DNA of 37,808 nt from contig JAEWMY010000024.1 in the NCBI GenBank assembly GCA_023393015.1, positions 1-37,808 on the forward strand, given 5' to 3'. This stretch comes from Spirochaetota bacterium (GTDB taxonomy: Bacteria; Spirochaetota; Spirochaetia; Treponematales; Treponemataceae). The stretch's first letter is position 1, and each line of letters opens with the position of its first letter. The position numbers were made by a program, and so were the translations under genes. Of the stretch, positions 1-7,904 are shown in pieces. The notes under the pieces are model-generated. The model searched no databases and was not told where the DNA came from. It saw only the letters and a program-made list of their open reading frames with translations.

Positions 1-117
1 CTGATGGCGAAACATGTTCCCGCCGGCGTGCCGCTGCTTGCCGATGAGCGCGGTGGCTATCTGCATGTAGGGCGCGAGGTATATTCCTTTCAGAACGAGC
101 ATGTCCTGGGTATTCAC
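1..117 (-). CDS. Start of an unidentified gene coupled to valS (partial)
   Basis: The 5' end of a leftward gene is cut by the window edge. A GTG at 117-115 overlaps the valS TGA in a GTGA arrangement, with AAGGA about 12 nt upstream. An alternative ATG lies at 102-100. From the GTG the visible 39 residues begin VNTQDMLVLKGIYLAPYMQ and end in a His-containing stretch, GGNMFRHQ. I do not recognise the family. The His-rich end might begin an HD-type metal-binding domain, but too little is visible to say so. The overlap with valS implies co-translation in the ispH-valS unit. Confidence 0.5.
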   Translation of the reverse strand, partial: MNTQDMLVLKGIYLAPYMQIATALIGKQRHAGGNMFRHQ

Positions 118-2840
118 TTCGGTCGCAAGTCCTTTACGTAGCCCTCGAGCTTCGCGATGCGCCGTTCCGACTCGGCGAGTTTTTCCTGTTCGGCGGCGAC
201 GACCTCTTCGGGCGCGTTCGCCACGAAATTCCGGTTCGAGAGCTTCGCCCTGACGCGGTCCGCGTTCGCCCGTTCCTTCTCCGCCTCGCGTCCGAACCGC
301 GCGACGAGCGTTTCGGGATCGACGCTTCCGTCGGTGACGACGAAGGCCTCGAATCCCCTGCCGACGGTACCGATGGAACCGGCGGGTTTCGACTTCGGGG
401 AGTCGAGGAAATCGACCGCCGAAAGACCCGCGAGGAGGCGCATGATATTTTCCTTTTCACGCGCGGCCGCCGCCGGGCTCGAGGCCTCGACATACAGGGC
501 CACGCGTACCTTGAGCGCCGGGTCGATCCCGCACTCGACGCGGAGCGCGCGAATCGCGCGAACGATGTCCTGCAGGGCGGAAAAACGCGACTCGGCGCTT
601 TCGTCGCGCCTCGTTTCGCGCGACTCGGGATACCGCGCGGTTATGAGCATCTTCCCGCGAGGAAGGGCTCCGACCGAACAGTCCGCGTCGCGGGCGCAGG
701 CTTCGGGAAGGAAGCCGTAAATCTCCTCGGTGACGAAGGGAAGATACGGATGAAGAAGACGGAGAGACTCCTCCAGAATCGAAAGAAGCACGGAGACCGC
801 GCGATCCTTCTCGGCGTCGTCGCCGTCGCGGAACGAAAGTTTCGTCGCCTCGACGTACCAGTCGCAGAAGTCGTTCCAGAAGAACTCGTATACCGCCTGC
901 GCGCCCTCGTTGTAGCGATAGCCCTCGAGCGAGGACCGCACGACGGCCGCCGCCGCGTCGAGCCGGTGGTAGATCCAGCGGTCGAGCTCGCTCAGGGAAG
1001 CGCGTCCCGCGTCGACGATGGATCTTCCCTCGAGATTTCCCAGGATGTACCGCGACGCGTTCCATATCTTGTTGGCGAAGCGGCTTCCGAGCTTGAATGA
1101 TTCCTTGTCGACGGGTATGTCCTGACCCGCGGCGCACATAAAGGCGAGCGTGAACTTGAGCGCGTCGGCGCCGTATTCGTCCACGATCTCGAGCGGGTCG
1201 ATACCGTTACCGAGGGACTTTGACATCTTGCGCCCCTGCTTGTCGCGTACGAGGCCGTGAATGTAAATGTCGCGGAAGGGCGCCTTTCCGGTAAACTCGA
1301 GGCCCGCCATGACCATGCGGGAGACCCAGAAAAAGATGATGTCGTAGGCCGTCACGAGCGCGGTAGTCGGGTAGAAGTTAGCGAGATCGTCGGTCTTTTC
1401 TGGCCACCCGAGGGTCGAGAACGGCCAGAGCCAGCTCGAAAACCAGGTGTCGAGAACGTCGGAATCCTGCCTGATCCCGGTCGATCCGCACTTTTCGCAC
1501 GCGGTCGCGTCCTCGCGCGAGACGGTCATGTGACCGCACGCGTCGCAGTACCATACGGGAATCCGGTGCCCCCACCAGAGCTGGCGCGATATACACCAGT
1601 CGCGGATGTTCTCCATCCAGTGCGAATAGGTATTCTCCCACTTTTGCGGATAAAAGCGTATCTCGCCCGCCTTCCAGGCGGCGAGCGCCTTGTCGGCGAG
1701 GGGACGCATCTTCACGAACCACTGATCAGAAAGATACGGCTCTACGGTGGTGTTGCAGCGATAGCACATGCCGACCGCGTGGGTAATTTTCTTCTCTTCC
1801 TTGAACAAGCCGAGAGATTCGAGGTCGGCGATGACGGCCTTCCGGGCGGCCGCGACCTTCATCCCCCGGTACTGTTCCGGCACGTTCCCGTTCAGGGTAC
1901 CGTCCGGATTGAGTATGTTGATGACGGGAAGGTCGTGCCGCTTGGCCACCTCCCAGTCGTTCGGGTCGTGGGCGGGAGTGATCTTCACCATTCCGGTGCC
2001 GAAGGCGCGGTCGACGTACGAATCCGCGACGATCGGAATGAGCCGGTCCGTCAGCGGAAGCTTGACCATTTTTCCGACGAGCGAGGCATAGCGCTCGTCT
2101 TCCGGATGCACCGCGACCGCCGTGTCTCCGAGCAGGGTCTCGGGCCGCGTCGTCGCGATCTCTATGCGCGTCGAGCCGTCGGGAAGAGAAAGGCCGTCGG
2201 CGAGCTCGTACCAGATATGGAACATGGCGCCGTTTTTATCTTCGTGCTCGACCTCGTCGTCGGCGAGCGCGGTGCCGCAGGACGTGCACCAGTTGACGAG
2301 ATAGTTTCCCCGGTAGATGAGACCGCGCTCGTAGAGCGTGACGAACACCTCGCGCACCGCCTGCGAGCAACCCTCGTCGAGCGTAAAGCGCTCGCGCGAC
2401 CAGTCTACGCTCGCGCCGATCTTCCTGAGCTGGTTCGTGATTATCGCGTGATGTTCGCCCTTGACCTTCCAGGTTTCCTCGACGAAGGCCTCGCGGCCGA
2501 GGTCGTGCCTGCTCTTGCCCTCTTTCTTGAGACGCCTCTCGACGACGTTTTGCGTCGCGATTCCCGCGTGATCGGTGCCGGGAACCCAGAGCGTCGGCTC
2601 GCCGCGCATGCGATGGTAGCGCACGACGATATCCTGAAGGGAGTTGTTGAGGCCGTGGCCCATGTGAAGGACGCCGGTAACGTTCGGCGGGGGGATGACG
2701 ACGACGAAAGGATCCCCGCCGTCCTCGCGGGACGCGGTTTCGGAAGCGGGCTTGAACGCCCCTGATTCTTCCCACGCGCCGTACACCCGATCCTCGAAAT
2801 CCTTCGGGTCATACGCCTTCTTGAGCTCTATTGCCTTCAT
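114..2840 (-). CDS. valS: Valyl-tRNA synthetase
   Basis: Charges tRNA-Val with valine in the cytoplasm. The 908-residue product has the class I signature PPPNVTGVLHMGH at about residues 50-62 (HIGH motif HMGH) and the KMSKS loop at about residues 538-542. Between them lies a large editing domain (TTRPETLLGDTAV region) that hydrolyses Thr-tRNA. CxxC pairs (CTSCGTAL and a CDAC/CEKC pair) suggest structural zinc. The C-terminus has the charged coiled-coil arm typical of ValS. The length is normal. The start is ATG at 2840 with AAGGA upstream. It lies 21 bp downstream of ispH in the same direction, so the two are probably co-transcribed. Confidence 0.97.
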   Translation of the reverse strand: MKAIELKKAYDPKDFEDRVYGAWEESGAFKPASETASREDGGDPFVVVIPPPNVTGVLHMGHGLNNSLQDIVVRYHRMRGEPTLWVPGTDHAGIATQNVVERRLKKEGKSRHDLGREAFVEETWKVKGEHHAIITNQLRKIGASVDWSRERFTLDEGCSQAVREVFVTLYERGLIYRGNYLVNWCTSCGTALADDEVEHEDKNGAMFHIWYELADGLSLPDGSTRIEIATTRPETLLGDTAVAVHPEDERYASLVGKMVKLPLTDRLIPIVADSYVDRAFGTGMVKITPAHDPNDWEVAKRHDLPVINILNPDGTLNGNVPEQYRGMKVAAARKAVIADLESLGLFKEEKKITHAVGMCYRCNTTVEPYLSDQWFVKMRPLADKALAAWKAGEIRFYPQKWENTYSHWMENIRDWCISRQLWWGHRIPVWYCDACGHMTVSREDATACEKCGSTGIRQDSDVLDTWFSSWLWPFSTLGWPEKTDDLANFYPTTALVTAYDIIFFWVSRMVMAGLEFTGKAPFRDIYIHGLVRDKQGRKMSKSLGNGIDPLEIVDEYGADALKFTLAFMCAAGQDIPVDKESFKLGSRFANKIWNASRYILGNLEGRSIVDAGRASLSELDRWIYHRLDAAAAVVRSSLEGYRYNEGAQAVYEFFWNDFCDWYVEATKLSFRDGDDAEKDRAVSVLLSILEESLRLLHPYLPFVTEEIYGFLPEACARDADCSVGALPRGKMLITARYPESRETRRDESAESRFSALQDIVRAIRALRVECGIDPALKVRVALYVEASSPAAAAREKENIMRLLAGLSAVDFLDSPKSKPAGSIGTVGRGFEAFVVTDGSVDPETLVARFGREAEKERANADRVRAKLSNRNFVANAPEEVVAAEQEKLAESERRIAKLEGYVKDLRPK

Positions 2841-2861
2841 ATGCTGCGATCCTTGATCCTT

Positions 2862-3746
2862 TTATGGCTGGTCTTTCCGTGGATAGTAACCCTTTTGCAG
2901 GGCTTGTTCAACCTCGTCTATCACCTCGTCGGGCGTCGACGCTCCCGCGGTTATGCCCACGCGATCGAGCGCGAACGCCTCTTCCGGGATGCCGTCGGCC
3001 GTTTCCGTCAGCCAGGCGCGGCCGGTCAGCGCGAGCGCGCTCTTGTAGAGACGCACTGTATTTGCCGAGTTCTTTCCGCCCACGACCACGATGCCGTCCA
3101 CTTCGCGCGCGAGTTCTTCGAGGGCCTTTTGGCGGTCCATCGTCGCGGGACAGATCGTATTGAGCACGACGAGCTCGGGAACGCGGGCCGAAAGCGTTTC
3201 GGCGATCGCCTCGTATTCGCCCTCGCGTATCGTGGTTTGGCTGATGAGCACCGCGCGCTCGGGATACGATTCGAGCGCGTCGGCGTCGGCGCGGTTTTCC
3301 AGGACGACGCACCCCGGCGCGAATCCAGCGATACCGGTGATTTCCCCGTGATTCCGGTCTCCCGCGAGAAAGACCGAGTAGCCCCGTTCGTGATACACAA
3401 GCGCCCGCTTCTGGCTCGAAAGGACGCGCGGGCAGGTAGCGTCCACGACGCGCGCGCCCCGTCTCTCGAGCTCCCGACGCTCGTCGGGCGGGATACCGTG
3501 GGCGCGAACGACCACCGTGGCGCCGCGAAAGTCATCGGGGACAGGTTCGTAGCCCTCGCCTATGACGACGACGCCCGAAGCCGCGAGTCGCTCGAGGGCC
3601 TGCGGGTTATGGATGAGCGGGCCGTAGGTATATACCGGGCGAATCGGGCTTTCGAGCAGGGCCTGCTCCGTTGCCTCGACGGCGCGCCGGACGCCCATGC
3701 AATACCCCATGATGTCGGCCCGAACGATGGTAATCGAATGCGGCAT
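2862..3746 (-). CDS. ispH: 4-hydroxy-3-methylbut-2-enyl diphosphate reductase
   Basis: Last enzyme of the MEP isoprenoid pathway, reducing HMBPP to IPP and DMAPP with a [4Fe-4S] cluster. The 294-residue product has the three cluster cysteines C16 (GYCMGV), C105 (DATCPRV) and C199 (TICPATMDRQ). Substrate histidines are H46 (HNPQ), H83 (RAHGIPP) and H133, followed by catalytic E135 (RNHGE). The C-terminal GGKNSANT and GASTP motifs are intact. It shows that the host makes isoprenoids by the MEP route. The start ATG has no clear Shine-Dalgarno sequence. A -10-like TACAGT (3758-3753) sits 6 nt before it, so the transcript may be leaderless. Confidence 0.97.
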   Translation of the reverse strand: MPHSITIVRADIMGYCMGVRRAVEATEQALLESPIRPVYTYGPLIHNPQALERLAASGVVVIGEGYEPVPDDFRGATVVVRAHGIPPDERRELERRGARVVDATCPRVLSSQKRALVYHERGYSVFLAGDRNHGEITGIAGFAPGCVVLENRADADALESYPERAVLISQTTIREGEYEAIAETLSARVPELVVLNTICPATMDRQKALEELAREVDGIVVVGGKNSANTVRLYKSALALTGRAWLTETADGIPEEAFALDRVGITAGASTPDEVIDEVEQALQKGYYPRKDQP

Positions 3747-3770
3747 GCTTTCACTGTAACCGAACGCGGC

Positions 3771-3804
3771 ACAAAAAAAAACCCCCGCGACTCGTTCGCG
3801 GGGG
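3771..3804 (-). terminator. Rho-independent terminator of yajC-secD-secF
   Basis: On the minus strand CCCCCGCGA and its complement (3782-3804) form a 9-bp GC stem with a 5-nt loop, followed by about ten T residues (3781-3771). It lies just after secF and before the ispH start, separating the two leftward units. Confidence 0.9.
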
Positions 3805-3850
3805 CGCTTGCCGTTCCTTCGGGCCGTTTCGAGAGACGGCGGAAAAACCC

Positions 3851-5089
3851 TTACACGACCTCTCCGGACACGGCGGCCCGCGGGACCTTATCGGTTATGC
3901 GTCCGCCGTCCTTGCGGAACCGGCCGATAAAGCTGATAAAGGCGCTCGCTATCATGATGGTCGAATACACGCCGCTCGTCATGCCGACGAGAAGCGCGAG
4001 CGCGAAGTCCTTCATGTCCCCGGTCGTGAAGACGAACAGGGAAACCACCGCGAGCATCGTCGTGAGCGTCGTGATTACCGAACGGCCGAGCATTTCGCTT
4101 TGCGAGAGGTTCAGGATGTCGGTGATGCCCAGCTCCGGGTGGAGGCGCATGTTCTCGCGGATGCGGTCGAAGATGACGACCGTATCGTTGATGGAATACC
4201 CGAGTATCGTCAGGAGGGCCGCGATGGTGATCGAGTTGAACTGCATCCGCGTCCAGACGATAAAGGCGATCATGACGAGGACGTCGTGGAGGATCGCGAG
4301 GATGGCGCCGATGGCGAAGTCCCAACGGAAGCGGATCGTCGCGTAGACCCAGATGAGGGCGAGCGTCATGAGCACGAGGAGCGCGGATTGGCTCGCGAGC
4401 GTGGACGAAAACCGGGAGCCGACGAAGTCGGAGGTATATACGGCGACGTTCCCGGTTCCGAAGGCCTCAATCAAAGCAGACGATACCGCGTTCTTTATGT
4501 TCGTACTGGCGTTCTCGTCGGTTCCGTCGTCCGGAACGCGAATCTGAAACATACGATCCTCGGCCTTTCCGACGCCCTGCACGGTAGCCGCCGGATAGCC
4601 GGCAAGGGCCGAACGCACCGCGTCGGTCGACACCGACGCGGATCCCGCGGGCACGTAGTGCAAACGGTACTCGGACTGCGAAAGCCGCGCGAGCGCGCCC
4701 GAATCCTGGAACACGGTCTTGAGCTGTGTGTCGGCCGGGGCGGTGACGCTGACGCTAACCCCGGGAACGTTCGTGACGGCCTCGGCGAAAGTTCCCACCG
4801 TCGCGAAGGAGGTATAGGGAAAGTTGTAGGTTTGGTTGTCCGACCCGACGCCCGTCACGACGAGGTCGATTCCTGACGAGGACTGCTCGACCGTGACCGA
4901 CTGGCTACCCTCGTAGGTCAGTGAAAGAGCCGTCGGCGCGATCCTGACCTTCTCGATAAAGCCGGCCTGGAAGTCGATGCCGTAGTTGATGCCCTTCGCG
5001 AAGAAGCCGAAGACGCCGGCCGCGATAACCGCGACGCTCAGTATTACACAGGGAAGAAACGCCCTGTTGAACGGTATTACGCGCTTCAT
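3851..5089 (-). CDS. secF: Protein translocase subunit SecF
   Basis: SecDF is an inner-membrane RND-type complex that uses the proton gradient to help pull preproteins through SecYEG. This 412-residue product starts MKRVIPFNRAF, has a first membrane helix at about 9-30, then GIDFQAGF (the SecF G-D-F-x-G-G-like signature), a periplasmic domain, and five C-terminal helices. These include the conserved region DTVVIFDRIREN, which carries the essential Asp of helix 4. It is longer than E. coli SecF (323 aa) because the periplasmic part is larger. ATG 5089-5087 shares one base with the secD TAA (TAATG), indicating translational coupling. A longer open frame upstream lies inside secD and was rejected. 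Confidence 0.96.
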   Translation of the reverse strand: MKRVIPFNRAFLPCVILSVAVIAAGVFGFFAKGINYGIDFQAGFIEKVRIAPTALSLTYEGSQSVTVEQSSSGIDLVVTGVGSDNQTYNFPYTSFATVGTFAEAVTNVPGVSVSVTAPADTQLKTVFQDSGALARLSQSEYRLHYVPAGSASVSTDAVRSALAGYPAATVQGVGKAEDRMFQIRVPDDGTDENASTNIKNAVSSALIEAFGTGNVAVYTSDFVGSRFSSTLASQSALLVLMTLALIWVYATIRFRWDFAIGAILAILHDVLVMIAFIVWTRMQFNSITIAALLTILGYSINDTVVIFDRIRENMRLHPELGITDILNLSQSEMLGRSVITTLTTMLAVVSLFVFTTGDMKDFALALLVGMTSGVYSTIMIASAFISFIGRFRKDGGRITDKVPRAAVSGEVV

Positions 5090-6822
5090 TACTTGATCCT
5101 CCAGCTGATGCTGACGTTTTTGCTCTTGAGCGTGTCGGTGCCGAAGTCGAACATGAGCTTGGAAACGAACAGCGCGGTGAATACCGAAGAGACGACGCCG
5201 ATCGCGAGGCTGTAGGCGAAGCCCTTGATCGATCCCGTTCCGAGCTGCGACAGGAACACGGCGGCGATGAAGGTCGTTATGTTCGAGTCCATGATGGCCC
5301 AAAAGGCGTGGTCGAAACCGGCGGCGATCGAGGCTTGCCTGCCCTTCTTGAGGCGAAGCTCGTCCTTGATCCGCTCGAAGATGACGACGTTCGCGTCGAC
5401 GGCCATACCGATCGTAAGGATCATACCGGCGATGCTCGAAAGCGACAGCGTCATGTTCAGGGCGGAAAGCACGCTGAAGAGGATGAAGAGGTTGAGTACC
5501 TGCGCGACGAAGGCGTTGACGCCCGCGCCGCGGTAATAGAGGAGCATGAAGAGCAGAACCGCCGCGAGACCCGCGACGACCGCCTTGAGCCCCTGCTGTA
5601 TCGCTTCTTCTCCCATGCTCGCGCCGACTACCTGCTGGTTCTCGAGCTGAAGCGGCACGTTAAGCCAGGCGGTGCGCAATACGGCCTTGAGATTTTCGGC
5701 TTCCTCGGCCGAGAATCCCGAGATCTGCACGGAGCCTCCGTTGATCGGCTCGTTGATGACGGCGTAGGACTTGATCTTGGCGTCGGAAACTATGGCGAGC
5801 GTCTTGTCCACGTTATTGGTCGTCAGCTCGGCGAATGTCTTTGTACCCTCGGCGTCGAGGATGAAGTTTACCGTCGGGCGGCCCATGTCGTCGCGGTTCG
5901 TTTCCGCGCTCTGTATGTGCTTGCCCTCGAGACCGATCTCCTTCTTCACGACGAGGAATCCGTAGCGTTCGTCGAGACCGTACGAATCCTTGCGGTAAAG
6001 GCCGAGCACCTTGGTATCGGCGGGAATGATGGACGGATTGACGAGGTTGTACTCGGCGTCGAAGGTGACGGTCGGGTTTCTCGTATAGTAATCCATGAAG
6101 GCGCTCGTCGCGTCCTGGTCCACCATATGGAAGGCGAGCATGCCCTTGCCCATGATGATGGAGTTGATGCGGTCGGCGTCGGCGGTTCCCGGGATTTCGA
6201 CGTAGATGCGGTCTTCGCCCTGCTGCCTGATAACCGGCTCGGAAAGGCCGAACTTGTCGATTCGGCTGTTGAGGGTATCGAGCGCCTGCGCCATCGCCTC
6301 CGCGCGGAAGACGCCCATGTCGGCGATCTCTTCCTTTTGCGCGGCGGCCGCGGCGTCGAGGTCGGCCTTGATGATGATGCTCATACCGCCGGAAAGGTCC
6401 AGTCCGAGCTTGACCGCGTTCGCCTGGGTCTTCTTCATCGCGAGGATACGGTCACGGTAGCCTTCTTCGATGAAGGCGAGAACGTCGCCCTCGGACGGGA
6501 AGGCGGCGAGGAGCGCGCGGGCGGTCCACGCGGTCGGAACCGGCTTCTTCATCGCCTTGTAGTTCTTGGCCGCTTCCTTCGCGAGATCGGCGTATTTGGC
6601 GGGAATGGCGTCCTGGCTTTCCGCGCGCGCCTGTGCCATCAGTTCCTTGAGATCGGACACGGCCATGTTCCTGGCGTAATCCTTGATCTTTTCGCGGGAA
6701 CCGAGCGCGAGCGCCTGATCCTCTTTCGGCGTTATGTAATACCATTTGACCGAGGGCCATAAAAAGGCAAAACACACCGCGATTACCGCGAGGATGAGTA
6801 TGAATCTGCTTCGTTTGCTCAT
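5089..6822 (-). CDS. secD: Protein translocase subunit SecD
   Basis: Partner of SecF in the proton-driven export accessory complex. The 577-residue product has an N-terminal membrane helix at about residues 7-22 and the hallmark GLDLSGGM at about 141-148. A periplasmic P1 domain containing VIRQQGEDRIYVEIPG follows, then five membrane helices with the conserved AVDANVVIFERIKDE segment. The order yajC-secD-secF is the standard one. The gap from yajC is 65 bp. No separate promoter is obvious there. Confidence 0.97.
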   Translation of the reverse strand: MSKRSRFILILAVIAVCFAFLWPSVKWYYITPKEDQALALGSREKIKDYARNMAVSDLKELMAQARAESQDAIPAKYADLAKEAAKNYKAMKKPVPTAWTARALLAAFPSEGDVLAFIEEGYRDRILAMKKTQANAVKLGLDLSGGMSIIIKADLDAAAAAQKEEIADMGVFRAEAMAQALDTLNSRIDKFGLSEPVIRQQGEDRIYVEIPGTADADRINSIIMGKGMLAFHMVDQDATSAFMDYYTRNPTVTFDAEYNLVNPSIIPADTKVLGLYRKDSYGLDERYGFLVVKKEIGLEGKHIQSAETNRDDMGRPTVNFILDAEGTKTFAELTTNNVDKTLAIVSDAKIKSYAVINEPINGGSVQISGFSAEEAENLKAVLRTAWLNVPLQLENQQVVGASMGEEAIQQGLKAVVAGLAAVLLFMLLYYRGAGVNAFVAQVLNLFILFSVLSALNMTLSLSSIAGMILTIGMAVDANVVIFERIKDELRLKKGRQASIAAGFDHAFWAIMDSNITTFIAAVFLSQLGTGSIKGFAYSLAIGVVSSVFTALFVSKLMFDFGTDTLKSKNVSISWRIK

Positions 6823-6887
6823 AGTACAACTCCAGATATGTCGCGGGGACGGAAGGCGTCGGTCGCCCCGTCCCTCGTTTAGGCTCG

Positions 6888-7238
6888 TTACTTCGCGTCA
6901 GCGGTCTTTTTGTCTTTCTTCGCGAACTTGTCGCCCGCGTTTTCGTTCACGACCGTCGCTATCGCCGAACGGCTGAACTCGAGCTTGCAGGCTTCGTCGA
7001 CCTTCACGATGACGGTATGTTCCTTGGTCGAGGTGATCTCGCCGTGGATACCTCCGATCGTCACGATTTTGTCGCCCTTCTTGACGGCGGAGATCATCTT
7101 TTCGGTTTCTTTCTGTTTCTTATTTTGCGGCCGGATGATGAAAAGATAGAAAATCACGAACACGAGGCCGAAGGTCACGATCGGCATGAATACGGAACCC
7201 TGAGAGGCTCCAATCTGCATAAACGGGGTAAAACTCAT
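6888..7238 (-). CDS. yajC: Preprotein translocase accessory subunit YajC
   Basis: Small single-pass inner-membrane protein that associates with SecDF and SecYEG. The 116-residue product has one membrane helix at about residues 18-36, followed by the family signature IIRPQNKKQKE and a cytoplasmic SH3-like part with GDKIVTIGGIHGEI. The C-terminus is Lys-rich (KKDKKTADAK). AAGGAAG lies 7 nt before the ATG. It is the first gene of the yajC-secD-secF operon. Confidence 0.96.
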   Translation of the reverse strand: MSFTPFMQIGASQGSVFMPIVTFGLVFVIFYLFIIRPQNKKQKETEKMISAVKKGDKIVTIGGIHGEITSTKEHTVIVKVDEACKLEFSRSAIATVVNENAGDKFAKKDKKTADAK

Positions 7239-7275
7239 AGAAATACTTCCTTGGAAAGAAAATGGTCTTTCGACA

Positions 7276-7304
7276 AGGTATCATACACGGCGTTTTGCAG
7301 TCAA
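7276..7304 (-). promoter_or_regulatory. Candidate promoter of yajC-secD-secF
   Basis: On the minus strand TTGACT (7304-7299) is followed after 17 nt by ATACCT (7281-7276). An overlapping TATGAT at 7285-7280 has the wrong spacing. The -35 is good and the -10 weak. Its position 38 nt upstream of the yajC start fits. Confidence 0.35.
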
Positions 7305-7312
7305 GGTAAAAG

Positions 7313-7340
7313 AAACGGGGACCGTCAGGGGTCCCCGTTT
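7313..7340 (-). terminator. Terminator of the rubredoxin unit
   Basis: A perfect 11-bp inverted repeat AAACGGGGACC with a 6-nt loop lies 6 nt after the stop of the small gene at 7347. On the minus strand the stem ends in TTT and is followed by CTTTTA. Confidence 0.8.
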
Positions 7341-7346
7341 GGCGCG

Positions 7347-7652
7347 TTACAATACGAGCGTTCGGGACGCCGTCACCCTCGCCACGCCGAACAATCTCGG
7401 CAAGGCCTCGGGCGAATAGGACGAACCCGCGCGGGCGTTGTACACCCGGGCGACGAGCGCGAGCTCATCTGCCGGCGAGGACGAGCCGAGGGCGGAAATT
7501 GCCGCCGCGCGATAAAAACCGCGCTCGGCGAGCTCCGCCGTCGAAAGTCCCTCGTAGAGACGGCGGGCCGCTCCGTCAACGAGGGCCGCGTTGCCGTCGT
7601 ACCCTATGGCGGCTACCGCGTCGGAACGCGCGACTATCCGTTGCTTTTTCAT
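7347..7652 (-). CDS. Small conserved-looking protein of unknown function
   Basis: A 101-residue protein starting MKKQRIVARSDAVAAIGYDG. Its ATG overlaps the rubredoxin stop (ATGA), so the two are translationally coupled. The sequence is Ala-rich and predicted mostly helical, ending in FGVARVTASRTLVL. There are no Cys residues, signal peptide or membrane segment. I do not recognise a family. Co-translation with rubredoxin suggests a linked role, but the sequence gives no biochemical clue. A perfect terminator follows. Confidence 0.75.
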   Translation of the reverse strand: MKKQRIVARSDAVAAIGYDGNAALVDGAARRLYEGLSTAELAERGFYRAAAISALGSSSPADELALVARVYNARAGSSYSPEALPRLFGVARVTASRTLVL

Positions 7653-7807
7653 GCCTCGGAAAAGCTTTCCTTGCCGGCGCCGCATACGGGACACACCCAA
7701 TCGTCGGGCAAATCCTCGAAGGCCGTTCCCGGCTTGATCCCGTTGTCGGGGTCGCCGGCCGCCGGATCGTACTCGTATCCGCAAAGATCACACACGTATT
7801 TCTTCAT
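7649..7807 (-). CDS. Rubredoxin
   Basis: A 52-residue one-electron carrier with a single Fe(Cys)4 centre, usually serving rubrerythrin, superoxide reductase or other oxidative-stress enzymes in anaerobes. Both metal hairpins are present: CDLCGYEYDP near the N-terminus and CPVCGAGK near the C-terminus. The family core, GIKPGTAFEDLPDDWVCP, lies between them. The start at MKKYVC has AAGGAG 5 nt upstream. The open frame extends 30 codons further up, but that part is out of family. Confidence 0.96.
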   Translation of the reverse strand: MKKYVCDLCGYEYDPAAGDPDNGIKPGTAFEDLPDDWVCPVCGAGKESFSEA

Positions 7808-7875
7808 ATATACTCCTTGTGTCGTTCGCCCGCGCCCGTCGCGCGCGGCGTCGCATGCCGAAGGGCACCGGTCAA

Positions 7876-7904
7876 AGTATACGCGGTTTCCCGTCAACGG
7901 GCAA
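7876..7904 (-). promoter_or_regulatory. Promoter of the rubredoxin unit
   Basis: On the minus strand TTGCCC (7904-7899), a 17-nt spacer and TATACT (7881-7876) form a good sigma-70 type promoter. It overlaps the last codons of the upstream TPR lipoprotein gene, so the rubredoxin pair can be expressed independently. Confidence 0.65.

Noticed and set aside
2841..4346. A 501-codon plus-strand frame opposite ispH and secF
   Set aside because: It runs through the strong secF terminator and opposite two well-identified genes; composition is shadow-like.
5090..5302. Longer N-terminus for SecF
   Set aside because: The extra 71 residues lie inside secD in another frame and resemble no SecF; the TAATG overlap start gives a proper membrane helix.
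5308..6762. A 484-codon plus-strand frame opposite secD
   Set aside because: Complete antisense overlap with secD, no ribosome-binding site or promoter, low-complexity composition.
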